From contig NZ_JAOCKJ010000001.1 of NCBI RefSeq assembly GCF_029844725.1, positions 124,001 through 188,000 on the forward strand: a stretch of DNA of 64,000 bases, in the 5' to 3' direction. Below are positions 46,725-56,140 of this stretch, in pieces. The notes under the pieces were generated by a model. It saw only the letters and a program-made list of their open reading frames with translations, was not told the origin of the DNA and searched no databases. This DNA is from Pantoea sp. GD03673 (GTDB lineage: Bacteria > Pseudomonadota > Gammaproteobacteria > Enterobacterales > Enterobacteriaceae). A program made the translations under genes and the position numbers. The stretch's first letter is position 1. Each line of letters opens with the position of its first letter.

Positions 46725-47189
46725 CTGCGCCAGATGCAGCACCATCACCGTGACGTCTTCCCCCGCTATGTGCCGCTGTTCTGCCGCCTGCCATCCTGCA
46801 CGCTGATAGTACGCCTGCTTGTCGGGGGTGTAGAGCCAGAGTGCGTTAATCTGCTGCTGTTTCGCCTGGCGGATCGCCTGCTGAATCAGGGCGTTTGCCA
46901 CGCCCTGACCCCGGAATTTTTTATCCGTTACCACTTCACCTAACCAGTATTCCCTTGCCGCAATGTCATCCAGTTCATAACGAATAACGCTGCAGGTAGC
47001 GACCACCGTTTCGCCATCCGGCGAGGCGATAAGGGTAAATTCTGCCGAGGCAGGCTTGTTACGCTGTGTTAAGCGATTGAGGATGGTGGGCTGATGTGAC
47101 CATGCAGGAAGATGTGACCATTCAGTGTGCAGCAGTTGTGCGGTTTGTGAGGCGTAGCCGGGATGCTGGTTCAGGTCGGCAATGTGCAT
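46722..47189 (-). CDS. GNAT-family N-acetyltransferase
   Basis: 155-residue acetyltransferase. The ATG at 47189 has AAGG upstream. The acetyl-CoA pyrophosphate-binding loop is VVTDKKFRGQGVANALI near residues 90-106 (R-G-Q-G-V-A), followed by a QINALWLYTPDKQAYYQRAG segment typical of motif B. The substrate is unknown; small-molecule amines or a protein N-terminus are both possible. It is convergent with yjfF. Confidence 0.85.
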   Translation of the reverse strand: MHIADLNQHPGYASQTAQLLHTEWSHLPAWSHQPTILNRLTQRNKPASAEFTLIASPDGETVVATCSVIRYELDDIAAREYWLGEVVTDKKFRGQGVANALIQQAIRQAKQQQINALWLYTPDKQAYYQRAGWQAAEQRHIAGEDVTVMVLHLAQ

Positions 47190-47329
47190 GGCGCTGGCAC
47201 CTTTGTTTTGTCGGGCACTTAGCAATACAGGCTGGCGGGGGAAAGTGCAATATCATGAAAGGGTTGAGTTAAAGCAAAGAGCCGGTTGCTGTCTTGTAAA
47301 ACAGGGAAACAATCGCTGTTGGATTTGGG

Positions 47330-47690
47330 TGCAGGGTCAGGAAAGGTATGCCTGATCGCAAAGGATTCCCGCATCCATGCGGACCGGCCGCGCCATCCCT
47401 GGCACGGACGCTTTGCTCTTCAGGCATACCCTTCCTTCCCGGCTGGGCTTGATCATTGCTGTAGGAAATCCGTGCGGAATTGTGAGGAAGGAGGGGATGA
47501 CGGGAAGTGGAGTAAAGCATCCGCCGCATGGACAAAAACGCCGGGAGCGTTTTTGAACAACGCGAAGCGTTGGCCCGCTTGCGGGCGAGCCTCATGGATG
47601 AGGGGAGTCGTCCGGCGGCCGAGCCTGCAGGGATGTATTTACGGCGACTTTACGCAACGCCCGCCATTCCCGACTGAAGAGCACTTATTC
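47330..47690. repeat. Probable composite intergenic repeat element
   Basis: A region of unusual structure between the acetyltransferase and araA genes. It opens with an interrupted inverted repeat: GGTATGCCTGA-TC-GCAAAG at 47345-47363 pairs with CTTTGC-TCT-TCAGGCATACC at 47411-47430. It continues with CGCGAAGCGTTGGCCCGCTT-type sequence that encodes a 49-codon open frame. There is no transposase. The look is that of a dispersed, non-autonomous (MITE-like) intergenic repeat. From memory similar stretches recur in Pantoea/Erwinia intergenic DNA, but copy number could not be checked. Confidence 0.5.
47528..47677 (+). CDS. Small open frame inside the repeat, doubtful gene
   Basis: 49 codons beginning MDKNAGSVFEQREALARLRA and ending ATPAIPD. 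It reads as a charged helical peptide with an Arg/Leu-rich centre. A GGAG (in GTGGAGTAAAG) lies about 14 bp upstream, farther than usual. The frame lies inside the presumed dispersed repeat, so it may be conserved only because the repeat is. Product unknown. Confidence 0.3.
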   Translation: MDKNAGSVFEQREALARLRASLMDEGSRPAAEPAGMYLRRLYATPAIPD

Positions 47691-47700
47691 TCTGACAAAC

Positions 47701-47749
47701 GGCGCCTTTACGCCTTTGCATCTCTCTTTTCACAGAGTCGTAAGGCGCC
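47701..47749. repeat. Inverted repeat behind araA
   Basis: GGCGCCTTTACG pairs with CGTAAGGCGCC (one bulge) around an 18-nt T-rich loop. It begins 13 bp beyond the araA stop and probably caps the araBA transcript, although no long U-tract follows. Confidence 0.5.
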
Positions 47750-47761
47750 AATAATCACGAA

Positions 47762-49261
47762 TTAACGTTTCAGACGGTAGTACGCTTCATTCCAGCGCAG
47801 CGCATCTTTAAACGCGGGAAGGCTGGTGTGCTCATCAATCACCAGCACCTCAATATCGTTCATCTCACCGTACAGGTACATATCGTCGAGCGTCAGCGCC
47901 TGACTGAATACGGTATGGTGTGCGCCGCCACCGAGAATCCACGCTTCGGAGGCCGTTGCCAGTGACGGCTGGGCTTTCCACAGGGCGCGGGCAACCGGCA
48001 GCTTCGGCAGGGGTTTCGGCTGTTCGATAGCATCCACCACGTTCACCAGCAGACGGAACCGATCGCCCATATCAATCACGCTGGCGTTAACTGCACGACC
48101 CGCTGGCGTTGAGAAGATCATGCGTGCCGGATCGGCTTTATCACCAATGCCCAGGAACTGCACATCGATTAAGGGTTTCTCTTCAATGGCGATGGACGGG
48201 CAGACCTCCAGCATGTGCGAGCCCAGCACCAGATCGTTGCCGGGTGAGAAGTGATAGGTGTAATCCTCCATGAATGAGGTGCCACCTTTGCGGTCGCCAG
48301 CCAGCACTTTGAAAATGCGCAGCAGCGCTGCGGTTTTCCAGTCACCTTCGCCTGCGAAGCCATAACCCTGACCCATCAGACGCTGAACGGCCAGACCGGG
48401 CAGCTGCGTCATGCCATGCAGCGTCTGGAAGTTAGTGGTAAAGGCGTGGCAGCCTTCCGCTTCCAGAAAACGCTTCAGACCCAGCTCGATGCGGGCGGCA
48501 TCCAGCACGTTCTGACGTTTTTCACCGCCGGAGGCAGCAACATCCGTAAAGCGGTAAAGGCTTTCATATTCGTCGATGAGCGCATTCACGTCGCCATCGC
48601 TGACGCCATTGATCACCTCAACCAGATCGCCGATGCCCCAGCCATTCACTGAATAGCCGAACTGAATCTGTGCGGCGACTTTATCGCCTTCGGTCACGGC
48701 CACTTCACGCATGTTGTCGCCAAACCGGGCCACTTTCAGCTGCTGGCTGGCCTGTTTCGCCAGTGCCGCACGCATCCAGTTGCCAAGACGCTGCTGGCTG
48801 GCGCTATCTTTCCAGTGACCGGTTACCACGCTGTGCTGCAGGCCCATACGCGCGCCGATGAAACCGAATTCACGGCCGCCGTGCGCCGTCTGGTTCAGGT
48901 TCATAAAGTCCATGTCCATGCTGTCCCACGGGATCTCAGCATTGAACTGGGTATGGAATTGCAGCAGCGGCTTATTCAGCACGCTCAGGCCGCCAATCCA
49001 CATTTTGGCCGGCGAGAAGGTGTGCAGCCAGGTGATGATACCGACACACTCTTTGTCGTAGTTGGCATCACGGCACAGGGCCAGCGCTTCATCCGGTGAC
49101 TTCACCAGCGGTTTCAGCTCCAGACGCAGCGGTAAACCGGCCTGGTTCAGCCCCTCGACGACCTGACGTGCATTCTGTTCAACCTGGCGTAACGTTTCCG
49201 CCCCGTAGAGGTGCTGCGTGCCAATGACAAACCACACGCTGTAGTTGTTTGACTGTTCCAT
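47762..49261 (-). CDS. araA: L-arabinose isomerase
   Basis: 499-residue enzyme that converts L-arabinose to L-ribulose; E. coli AraA has 500 residues. The ATG at 49261 ([20 protein letters not shown]) has GGAG six bases upstream. A much longer open frame extends upstream through the araB-araA spacer but is not family-like there. Metal-site regions are visible: [22 protein letters not shown] and [11 protein letters not shown]. It is the second gene after araB, and no araD follows. Confidence 0.97.
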   Translation of the reverse strand: MEQSNNYSVWFVIGTQHLYGAETLRQVEQNARQVVEGLNQAGLPLRLELKPLVKSPDEALALCRDANYDKECVGIITWLHTFSPAKMWIGGLSVLNKPLLQFHTQFNAEIPWDSMDMDFMNLNQTAHGGREFGFIGARMGLQHSVVTGHWKDSASQQRLGNWMRAALAKQASQQLKVARFGDNMREVAVTEGDKVAAQIQFGYSVNGWGIGDLVEVINGVSDGDVNALIDEYESLYRFTDVAASGGEKRQNVLDAARIELGLKRFLEAEGCHAFTTNFQTLHGMTQLPGLAVQRLMGQGYGFAGEGDWKTAALLRIFKVLAGDRKGGTSFMEDYTYHFSPGNDLVLGSHMLEVCPSIAIEEKPLIDVQFLGIGDKADPARMIFSTPAGRAVNASVIDMGDRFRLLVNVVDAIEQPKPLPKLPVARALWKAQPSLATASEAWILGGGAHHTVFSQALTLDDMYLYGEMNDIEVLVIDEHTSLPAFKDALRWNEAYYRLKR

Positions 49262-49398
49262 AAACCACTCCTTTACTTTGAGCCTACCCAATAGGCTATG
49301 TTTTTTGTCCGTCCGGACCCGGCAGTGCTCACAATCCTCACGCACTCCGTGTGCGCCTGCTTGTTTCGCGCTGTCCGAGTCCGGACTGCCTGCAACAA
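49262..49398. repeat. araB-araA spacer with palindromic repeat-like sequence
   Basis: 137-bp spacer, longer than the tight spacing usual within araBAD. It carries GTCCGGAC twice (near 49312 and 49380), flanking GCACACGG/CCGTGTGC-type palindromic sequence on a ~65-bp core. It looks like an inserted intergenic repeat unit. It stays open in the araA frame. Confidence 0.45.
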
Positions 49399-51102
49399 TT
49401 ACGCCTGGCGAGATAGGCTCGTAGCGGAAGCGGGGCGAGCGGCGTATTGCGGTTCTGCCGTCACGCACCATTGTTGATAGCGTTGATAAAGTTGCTGATA
49501 GCGGGCGACACGCGCCGGATCGGGTTGCAGCGTCACGGCAATCGGGCTGGCCATGACCTGCTGTGCATCGGGAACGCTGGCGTAAACCCCGGCGGCGACG
49601 GCGGCGAAAATAGCCGCCCCCAGGGCACAGCACTCGTCAGAGGCGACGATATCCAGTGGCCGGTTCATCACATCGCAGCAGGCCTGCATGATTGCCGGGG
49701 ATTTCCGTGCAATACCGCCGAGCGTCAGAATGCTCGCGACCGGGATCTGCTGCTGCTCGAAACACTCCATAATGGCGCGTGCGCCAAATGCAGTGGCGGC
49801 GACCAGTCCGCCAAACAGTGCGGGGGCATCGGTGCCCAGATTCAGATCGGTAATGACCCCTTTCAGCCGCTGATTGGCATTCGGGGTGCGGCGACCGTTG
49901 AACCAGTCCAGCACCACCGGCAGATGGTCGAGCTGCGGATTAGCGGCCCAGGCCTCGGTGAGATCTTTGATGAGGTTCTTTTGCATCTCAGCCAGCTGGG
50001 GCTTCAGCGCCGGATGCTGCTGCGCCGCCAGCTGTAACGGCCAGCCCAGCAGACGGCTGAACCAGGCGTAGATATCACCAAAGGCAGACTGACCCGCCTC
50101 CAGCCCGATAGCGCCAGGCATGACGCTGCCATCCACCTGACCACAAATGCCCTTGATGTCGCGATCGCCGACTTTCTCCGCATCCGCAATCAGGATGTCG
50201 CAGGTCGAGGTGCCAATCACTTTCACCAGCGTGTAAGGTTTTGCTCCGCCACCGACCGCGCCCATATGGCAGTCAAAAGCACCGCCGGACAGCGTCACGG
50301 TCTGCGTCAGGCCCAGACGCTGCGCCCACTCGGGACTGAGCGTGCCAACCGGCAGATCGGCAGTCCAGGTCTCAGTGAATAACGGCGAGTCCAGCTGTTG
50401 CGTTAACAGCGGGTCGAGTGCATTGAGGAAATCGACATCGGGCAGGCCGTTCCAGTCGTTGTGCCACAGCGCTTTGTGCCCGGCCGCACAGCGACCACGG
50501 CGCAATTTGTCAGGTGCCGTGGTGCCGCTTAACAGGGCAGGCACCCAGTCGCACAGCTCGACCCAGGAGACGGCGGCATCACGCACGGCTGCATCTTCAC
50601 GCGACACGTGCAGAATCTTCGCCCAGAACCACTCAGAGGAATAAATTCCGCCGATATAGCGGCTGTAATCCTGAAAGCGGCCGCTGTGGCACAGCTGATT
50701 AATCTCTTCTGCTTCTTCTATAGCCGTATGATCTTTCCACAGCACAAACATCGCGTTGGGGTTTTCAGCGAATTCAGGACGCAGCGCCAGCACGTTGCCG
50801 TCGCGATCGATGGGCGCGGGCGTAGAGCCGGTGCTGTCAACGCCAATGCCGACCACCGCGTTGCGCTGATCTTCACTCAGTGCATTCAGTACGCCGAGCA
50901 GCGCCTGCTCCATCGCGTCGATGTAATCCTGTGGATGGTGACGAAAACGGTTGGTGTGCGGGTCGCTGTATAAGCCCTGTTGCCAGCGCGGATAGCTGCA
51001 TACCGCACTCTGCAGCTCGTTGCCGCTATGACAATCCACGGCCAGCGCACGCACCGAATCACTACCAAAGTCCAGCCCAAGGGTGATGGCTCCAGCACGC
51101 AT
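49399..51102 (-). CDS. araB: L-ribulokinase
   Basis: 567-residue FGGY-family kinase that phosphorylates L-ribulose; E. coli AraB has 566 residues. N-terminal ATPase motif [16 protein letters not shown], the [19 protein letters not shown] substrate region, and C-terminal [15 protein letters not shown] with the adenine-binding region. AGGAG precedes the ATG at 51102. It is transcribed divergently from araF across a shared control region. Confidence 0.97.
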   Translation of the reverse strand: MRAGAITLGLDFGSDSVRALAVDCHSGNELQSAVCSYPRWQQGLYSDPHTNRFRHHPQDYIDAMEQALLGVLNALSEDQRNAVVGIGVDSTGSTPAPIDRDGNVLALRPEFAENPNAMFVLWKDHTAIEEAEEINQLCHSGRFQDYSRYIGGIYSSEWFWAKILHVSREDAAVRDAAVSWVELCDWVPALLSGTTAPDKLRRGRCAAGHKALWHNDWNGLPDVDFLNALDPLLTQQLDSPLFTETWTADLPVGTLSPEWAQRLGLTQTVTLSGGAFDCHMGAVGGGAKPYTLVKVIGTSTCDILIADAEKVGDRDIKGICGQVDGSVMPGAIGLEAGQSAFGDIYAWFSRLLGWPLQLAAQQHPALKPQLAEMQKNLIKDLTEAWAANPQLDHLPVVLDWFNGRRTPNANQRLKGVITDLNLGTDAPALFGGLVAATAFGARAIMECFEQQQIPVASILTLGGIARKSPAIMQACCDVMNRPLDIVASDECCALGAAIFAAVAAGVYASVPDAQQVMASPIAVTLQPDPARVARYQQLYQRYQQWCVTAEPQYAARPASATSLSRQA

Positions 51103-51467
51103 CGGAATCTCCTGTAGTTAGTTAACTCCTGTATCCTGGGTTCGGCGCGCCGGAACAGTTAGTCATCGCTGGCTGACAATATGCACTTTTCTGTCATCGA
51201 CAGTGATTTTGTGATCCATTGCAAAAGTTAAGGTCCGGTTAAATTTGCTGAATATATGGATCATTTTGTCGTGATTTTAAGATGTGATACCGCTCTACAT
51301 TTTTCTTCGCTAATACCGCTAAAACTAGCCCAGCGTCTGGACAGTCTGTCAGCACCTGCCAGCCTAACGCACTGATTTATGGCTGTACCCACAAAACAAA
51401 ACAAACTGGTAGCGTTTACACCGATTCGTTATTAGCAGCGAAAAATAACCTGGTACCGGAGAGCATC
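51103..51467. promoter_or_regulatory. Divergent araB / araF control region
   Basis: 365 bp between the leftward araBA and rightward araFGH operons. TATGGATCATTTTGTCG at 51255-51271 fits the AraC half-site pattern (TATGGA-N7-GCTA) in its first block and partly in its second. TGTGAT at 51216 and 51283 could be CRP half-sites; the second continues as TGTGA-N6-TCTAC. AraC and CRP control is expected from the E. coli model. The exact sites are tentative. Confidence 0.45.
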
Positions 51468-52451
51468 ATGCATAAATTCACTAAAGCATTCGCGGCCATC
51501 GGCCTGGCAGCGGTTATGTCACAATCCGCTATCGCCGAGACCATGAAGCTGGGTTTTTTAGTCAAACAACCAGAGGAACCCTGGTTCCAGACTGAATGGA
51601 AATTCGCCGACAAAGCGGGCAAAGATCTGGGCTTTGAGGTCATCAAAATTGCCGTGCCGGACGGTGAAAAAACCCTGAACGCCATCGATAGCCTGGCGGC
51701 GAACGGCGCGAAAGGGTTTGTTATCTGTACGCCCGATCCGAAACTGGGCTCCGCCATCATGGCCAAAGCCCGCGGCTACGGTCTGAAAGTCATCGCAGTT
51801 GACGATCAGTTTGTCACCGCCAAAGGCAAACCTATGGACACGGTGCCGCTGGTGATGATGGCCGCCACCAAGATTGGTGAGCGCCAGGGCCAGGAGCTCT
51901 ATAAAGAGATGCAGAAACGCGGCTGGGATGTGAAAACCACCGGCGTGATGGCGATTACCGCAAACGAACTTGATACCGCGCGTCGCCGTACCGGCGGCTC
52001 AATGGACGCCATTAAAGCGGCGGGCTTCCCGGCCGCGCAGATCTACCAGGTGCCCACCAAATCCAACGATATCCCTGGCGCGTTTGACGCCGGTAACTCC
52101 CTGCTGGTTCAGCATCCTGAAGTTAAACACTGGCTGGTTGTCGGCATGAACGACAACACCGTGCTGGGCGGCGTGCGTGCGACCGAAGGTCAGGGCTTCA
52201 AAGCGGCTGACGTTATCGGCATCGGCATCAACGGCGTTGATGCCATCAGTGAGCTGTCGAAAGACAAGGCGACAGGTTTCTACGGTTCGCTGCTGCCAAG
52301 CCCGGATATCCATGGCTACAAAAGCAGCCAGATGCTCTACAACTGGGTCAGCAAAGGTGAAGAGCCACCGAAATTCACCGAAGTTACCGATGTGGTGCTG
52401 ATCACCCGTGACAACTTCAAAACTGAACTGGCGAAAAAAGGACTGATGTAA
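51468..52451 (+). CDS. araF: L-arabinose ABC transporter, substrate-binding protein AraF
   Basis: 327-residue periplasmic L-arabinose-binding protein. A signal peptide ends at about SAIA-ET, and the mature protein starts MKLGFLVKQPEEPWFQTEWK, the arabinose-binding loop. WLVVGMNDNTVLGGVRATEG and GIGINGVDAISEL are typical of the family. GGAG precedes the ATG. It heads araFGH. Confidence 0.96.
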   Translation: MHKFTKAFAAIGLAAVMSQSAIAETMKLGFLVKQPEEPWFQTEWKFADKAGKDLGFEVIKIAVPDGEKTLNAIDSLAANGAKGFVICTPDPKLGSAIMAKARGYGLKVIAVDDQFVTAKGKPMDTVPLVMMAATKIGERQGQELYKEMQKRGWDVKTTGVMAITANELDTARRRTGGSMDAIKAAGFPAAQIYQVPTKSNDIPGAFDAGNSLLVQHPEVKHWLVVGMNDNTVLGGVRATEGQGFKAADVIGIGINGVDAISELSKDKATGFYGSLLPSPDIHGYKSSQMLYNWVSKGEEPPKFTEVTDVVLITRDNFKTELAKKGLM

Positions 52452-52550
52452 GCCTGAGCCTGTCGGGCTGTCCGCAGCCCGGCATCCTTAATAGCCGTTT
52501 TCGCGCCGCCCGCTGTAACCGGCTGGTGGCGCGAAAGAGTGAGGACCAGC

Positions 52551-54071
52551 ATGAACACTGATTCAGCATTTCTGTCGTTTCATGGCATCAGTAAAACGTT
52601 CCCTGGCGTGAAAGCGTTGCAGGATATCTCCTTCGACTGCCGTGGCGGTGAAGTCCATGCGTTGATGGGCGAGAACGGCGCAGGCAAATCGACGCTGTTA
52701 AAAATACTCAGCGGCAGTTATCAGCCGAGCGGCGGTGAGATTCGCATCAAAGGCAAACCCATGAGTTTTCAGCGCACCACGGATGCGCTGGACGCGGGCG
52801 TTGCCATTATTTACCAGGAACTGCATCTGGTACCGGAAATGAGCGTGGCAGAGAACATCTACCTTGGTCAGATCCCGCACAAACATGGGCTGGTCAACCG
52901 TAAGCTGATGCGCTTTGAGGCGGGCCTGCAGCTGAAAAATCTGGGCATGGATATCGACCCGGACATGCCGCTGAAATACCTGTCGCTGGGACAGTGGCAG
53001 ATGGTCGAGATAGCCAAAGCGCTGGCGCGTAACGCACGCATTATTGCCTTTGATGAGCCAACCAGCTCCCTGTCGGCACGTGAAATCGACAACCTGTTCC
53101 GCGTCATACGTCAGCTCCGCGAGGAGGGCCGGGTGGTGCTCTACGTTTCACACCGTATGGAAGAGATTTTCGCCCTCAGCGATGCCATCACCGTCTTCAA
53201 GGATGGCCGCTACGTGCGGACCTTTACTGACATGGCTAACACCCATCACGACGACCTGGTGCAGGCGATGGTGGGACGTAACCTCGGTGATATCTATGGC
53301 TATTCGCCGCGTGCCAAAGGCGAGGTGCGGCTGGAGCTGGACAAGGTTGAAGCGAAGGGCGTGCGGACGCCGATTTCGCTGAAAGTCCACGCCGGTGAAA
53401 TCGTCGGGCTGTTTGGTCTGGTCGGTGCCGGACGCAGCGAGCTGCTGAAAGGGTTGTTTGGCGGCACGCGTCTGCGCGGCGGTCAGGTGATCCTCGACGG
53501 CAAACCGTTGCCGCTGCGGGAGCCCATCGACGCCATCCGTGCGGGCATCATGCTCTGCCCGGAAGATCGCAAAGCCGAAGGAATTATTCCGGTGCATTCG
53601 GTGCGCGACAACATCAACATCAGTGCCCGTCGTCACAACCTGACCGCGGGCTGCCTGATCAAAAATGGCTGGGAAAACAAAAACGCCGACAGCCACATAC
53701 GCTCGCTGAACATCAAAACGCCCAGCGCCGATCAGCTGATCATGAACCTTTCTGGCGGGAACCAGCAGAAGGCGATTCTGGGACGCTGGCTGTCAGAAGA
53801 GATGAAAGTGATCCTGCTTGATGAGCCAACACGCGGCATTGATGTGGGGGCCAAACATGAAATTTATAACCTGATTTATCAGCTGGCGAACCAGGGCATT
53901 GCGGTGCTGTTCGCCTCCAGCGATTTACCGGAAGTGATGGGCCTGGCCGATCGCATCGTGGTGATGCGTGAAGGTGCCATTGCCGGTGAACTGCTGCACG
54001 ACGACGCCACGGAGCAGCAGACGCTGAGCCTGGCGATGCCCAAAACCACTCAAGCGGCCGCCGTGGCCTGA
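52551..54071 (+). CDS. araG: L-arabinose ABC transporter ATPase AraG
   Basis: 506-residue CUT2-type double ATPase. N-half Walker [10 protein letters not shown] and Walker [13 protein letters not shown]-half degenerate Walker [10 protein letters not shown], signature LSGGNQQK and [12 protein letters not shown]. The ATG at 52551 has GAGGA upstream. A GGGCTG/CAGCCC hairpin without U-tract lies between araF and araG and may reduce expression of araG relative to araF. Confidence 0.96.
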   Translation: MNTDSAFLSFHGISKTFPGVKALQDISFDCRGGEVHALMGENGAGKSTLLKILSGSYQPSGGEIRIKGKPMSFQRTTDALDAGVAIIYQELHLVPEMSVAENIYLGQIPHKHGLVNRKLMRFEAGLQLKNLGMDIDPDMPLKYLSLGQWQMVEIAKALARNARIIAFDEPTSSLSAREIDNLFRVIRQLREEGRVVLYVSHRMEEIFALSDAITVFKDGRYVRTFTDMANTHHDDLVQAMVGRNLGDIYGYSPRAKGEVRLELDKVEAKGVRTPISLKVHAGEIVGLFGLVGAGRSELLKGLFGGTRLRGGQVILDGKPLPLREPIDAIRAGIMLCPEDRKAEGIIPVHSVRDNINISARRHNLTAGCLIKNGWENKNADSHIRSLNIKTPSADQLIMNLSGGNQQKAILGRWLSEEMKVILLDEPTRGIDVGAKHEIYNLIYQLANQGIAVLFASSDLPEVMGLADRIVVMREGAIAGELLHDDATEQQTLSLAMPKTTQAAAVA

Positions 54072-54083
54072 CAGGAGATCATC

Positions 54084-55067
54084 ATGGCTTCATCCACGAC
54101 CTCAAATACGCCGCAGCCCGCATCACGCGGCGGCCTGCAGTTAGGTCGCATCTGGGACAACTTCGGCATGCTGGTAGTCTTTGCCCTGCTGTTTATTGTC
54201 TGTGCGATTTTTGTGCCGAACTTCGGCTCGTTTATCAATATGAAAGGCTTAGGGCTGGCGATGTCGATGTCCGGCATGGTCGCCTGCGGCATGCTGTTCT
54301 GTCTGGCATCCGGTGATTTTGACCTGTCGGTTGCGTCGGTCATCGCCTGTGCGGGTGTCGTGACCGCCGTGGTCATCAACATGACCGAAAGCCTGTGGAT
54401 TGGCGTAGCAGCCGGTCTGGTGCTGGGCATGATCACCGGCTTTATCAACGGCTTTGTGATTGCCCGCCTCAGGATTAACGCCCTGATCACCACGCTGGCG
54501 ACCATGCAGATTGTACGCGGCCTGGCCTATATCTTCTCTGACGGTAAGGCGGTTGGTATCGAAGATGAGCGGTTCTTTGAGCTGGGCTTTGCCAACTGGC
54601 TGGGGGTGCCCGCACCTATCTGGCTGACCATTGCCACCATGCTGATCTTCGGTTTCCTGCTCAACAAAACCACTTTTGGCCGCAATACGCTGGCGATAGG
54701 CGGCAATGAAGAGGCGGCGCGTCTGGCCGGTGTGCCCGTTGTGCGTACCCGCATCATTATTTTCATTCTTTCCGGCCTGGTTTCAGCGGCGGCGGGCATC
54801 ATCCTGGCGTCACGTATGACCAGCGGTCAGCCAATGACCTCCATCGGCTATGAGCTGGTGGTGATTTCTGCCTGTGTACTGGGTGGCGTTTCGCTGAAGG
54901 GCGGCATCGGCAAGATTTCCTACGTGGTAGCCGGGGTGTTAATCCTGGGCACCGTGGAGAATGCGATGAATTTATTGAATATCTCGCCATTCTCACAGTA
55001 TGTCGTGCGCGGTCTGATACTGTTAGCTGCGGTGATTTTTGACCGTTACAAACAGAAAAAAGCCTGA
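54084..55067 (+). CDS. araH: L-arabinose ABC transporter permease AraH
   Basis: 327-residue inner-membrane permease with about nine helices. The conserved block GMLFCLASGDFDLSVASVIA is near residues 70-90, and ACVLGGVSLKGGIGKISYVV near the C-terminus matches the RbsC/AraH family. AGGAG precedes the ATG. It lies 12 bp behind araG. A 9-bp hairpin (GCCCGCAGA / TCTGCGGGC, 55085-55112) lies between it and araC. Confidence 0.95.
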   Translation: MASSTTSNTPQPASRGGLQLGRIWDNFGMLVVFALLFIVCAIFVPNFGSFINMKGLGLAMSMSGMVACGMLFCLASGDFDLSVASVIACAGVVTAVVINMTESLWIGVAAGLVLGMITGFINGFVIARLRINALITTLATMQIVRGLAYIFSDGKAVGIEDERFFELGFANWLGVPAPIWLTIATMLIFGFLLNKTTFGRNTLAIGGNEEAARLAGVPVVRTRIIIFILSGLVSAAAGIILASRMTSGQPMTSIGYELVVISACVLGGVSLKGGIGKISYVVAGVLILGTVENAMNLLNISPFSQYVVRGLILLAAVIFDRYKQKKA

Positions 55068-55143
55068 CTGATCGAGCCGTTGGCCCGCAGAGGCAGACGC
55101 TTCTGCGGGCTATCCGAACAATAACAGACTGAGTGAGGACGCT

Positions 55144-56061
55144 ATGTATCACCGCGAATTACCGGCCGGGCAGCAGAACCCTTTGTTGCCGGGCTATTCA
55201 TTCAATGCCTGGCTGGTGGCAGGGCTGACGCCCATCACCGCCGATGGCCCGCTCGATTTCTTTATCGATCGCCCGCACGGCATGAAAGGTTACATTCTGA
55301 ATCTCACCATCAAAGGAAAAGGGCGGGTGTTTGATGGCGAGCGGGCGTTTGACTGCGAGCCTGGCGAAATGCTGCTGTTTCAGCCAAAAACCGCCCACTA
55401 TTATGGTCGTGCGCCGGACAGCCCGCAGTGGTTCCACCGCTGGGTCTATTTCCGTCCGCGTGCCTACTGGCAGGATTGGCTGCGCTGGCAGGATGAGCAG
55501 GAGGGCGTGGGACGCCTGCTGCTGCCGGAAACGCTGCGGGGCGAGTTTGATCGCCTGTTTGCCAGTATCGAACAGACCCATAACTCGGGCCGTCGCTTTG
55601 CGGAAGAGCTGGCGATGAACCTGCTGGAGCGCCTGCTGCTGCGCGCCGTTGAAGAAGATCCCCGCAGCCATCAGTTAATCCGCGATCCACGCGTGATTGA
55701 AGCCTGCCAGTATGTGACCAACCATCTCGCCAGCGAGGTCAAGATTGAAGAGGTGGCGCGCCACGTCTGTCTGTCGCCGTCGCGACTGGCGCATCTGTTC
55801 CGCGAACAGATGGGCGTGAATCTGCTGCGCTGGCGTGAAGATCAGCGGGTGATCCGTGCGAAACTCCTGCTGCAGACCACTCAGGAGCCCATCGCCTCGG
55901 TAGGGCGCGAAGTGGGCTATGACGACCAGCTCTATTTCTCACGGGTGTTTCGTAAGCGGGTTGGCGTCAGCCCCAGCGACTTCCGCCGCCGCAATCAGGA
56001 CGCGCACGACAGCCTGGCGGCACAGACGGCCTGGCCCCTGGCGCGAAGTGCTATCTCTTAG
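55144..56061 (+). CDS. araC: Arabinose operon regulator AraC
   Basis: 305-residue AraC-family activator. The N-terminal cupin arabinose-binding and dimerisation domain spans about 10-170 ([36 protein letters not shown]). The C-terminal double helix-turn-helix is at about 195-285 ([40 protein letters not shown]). It should control araBA and araFGH in response to L-arabinose. Unlike in E. coli, where araC is divergent from araB, here it lies behind araH on the same strand and could be co-transcribed with araFGH. Confidence 0.95.
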   Translation: MYHRELPAGQQNPLLPGYSFNAWLVAGLTPITADGPLDFFIDRPHGMKGYILNLTIKGKGRVFDGERAFDCEPGEMLLFQPKTAHYYGRAPDSPQWFHRWVYFRPRAYWQDWLRWQDEQEGVGRLLLPETLRGEFDRLFASIEQTHNSGRRFAEELAMNLLERLLLRAVEEDPRSHQLIRDPRVIEACQYVTNHLASEVKIEEVARHVCLSPSRLAHLFREQMGVNLLRWREDQRVIRAKLLLQTTQEPIASVGREVGYDDQLYFSRVFRKRVGVSPSDFRRRNQDAHDSLAAQTAWPLARSAIS

Positions 56062-56140
56062 TTTTTTCGGGGAATTCCTCCTTGTCCTCACCTGGTTAAT
56101 AGTCTTAAATCAATCAGGTTAGCGACTAAGAGGAATCCAA

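Noticed and set aside
47269..47765. Opposing 108- and 159-codon frames in the araA downstream region
   Set aside because: Composition and lack of ribosome binding sites suggest chance frames inside the repeat element.
49262..49633. N-terminal extension of AraA by 124 codons
   Set aside because: The extension runs through the repeat-like spacer and the end of araB; the ATG at 49261 has the ribosome binding site and matches the family start.
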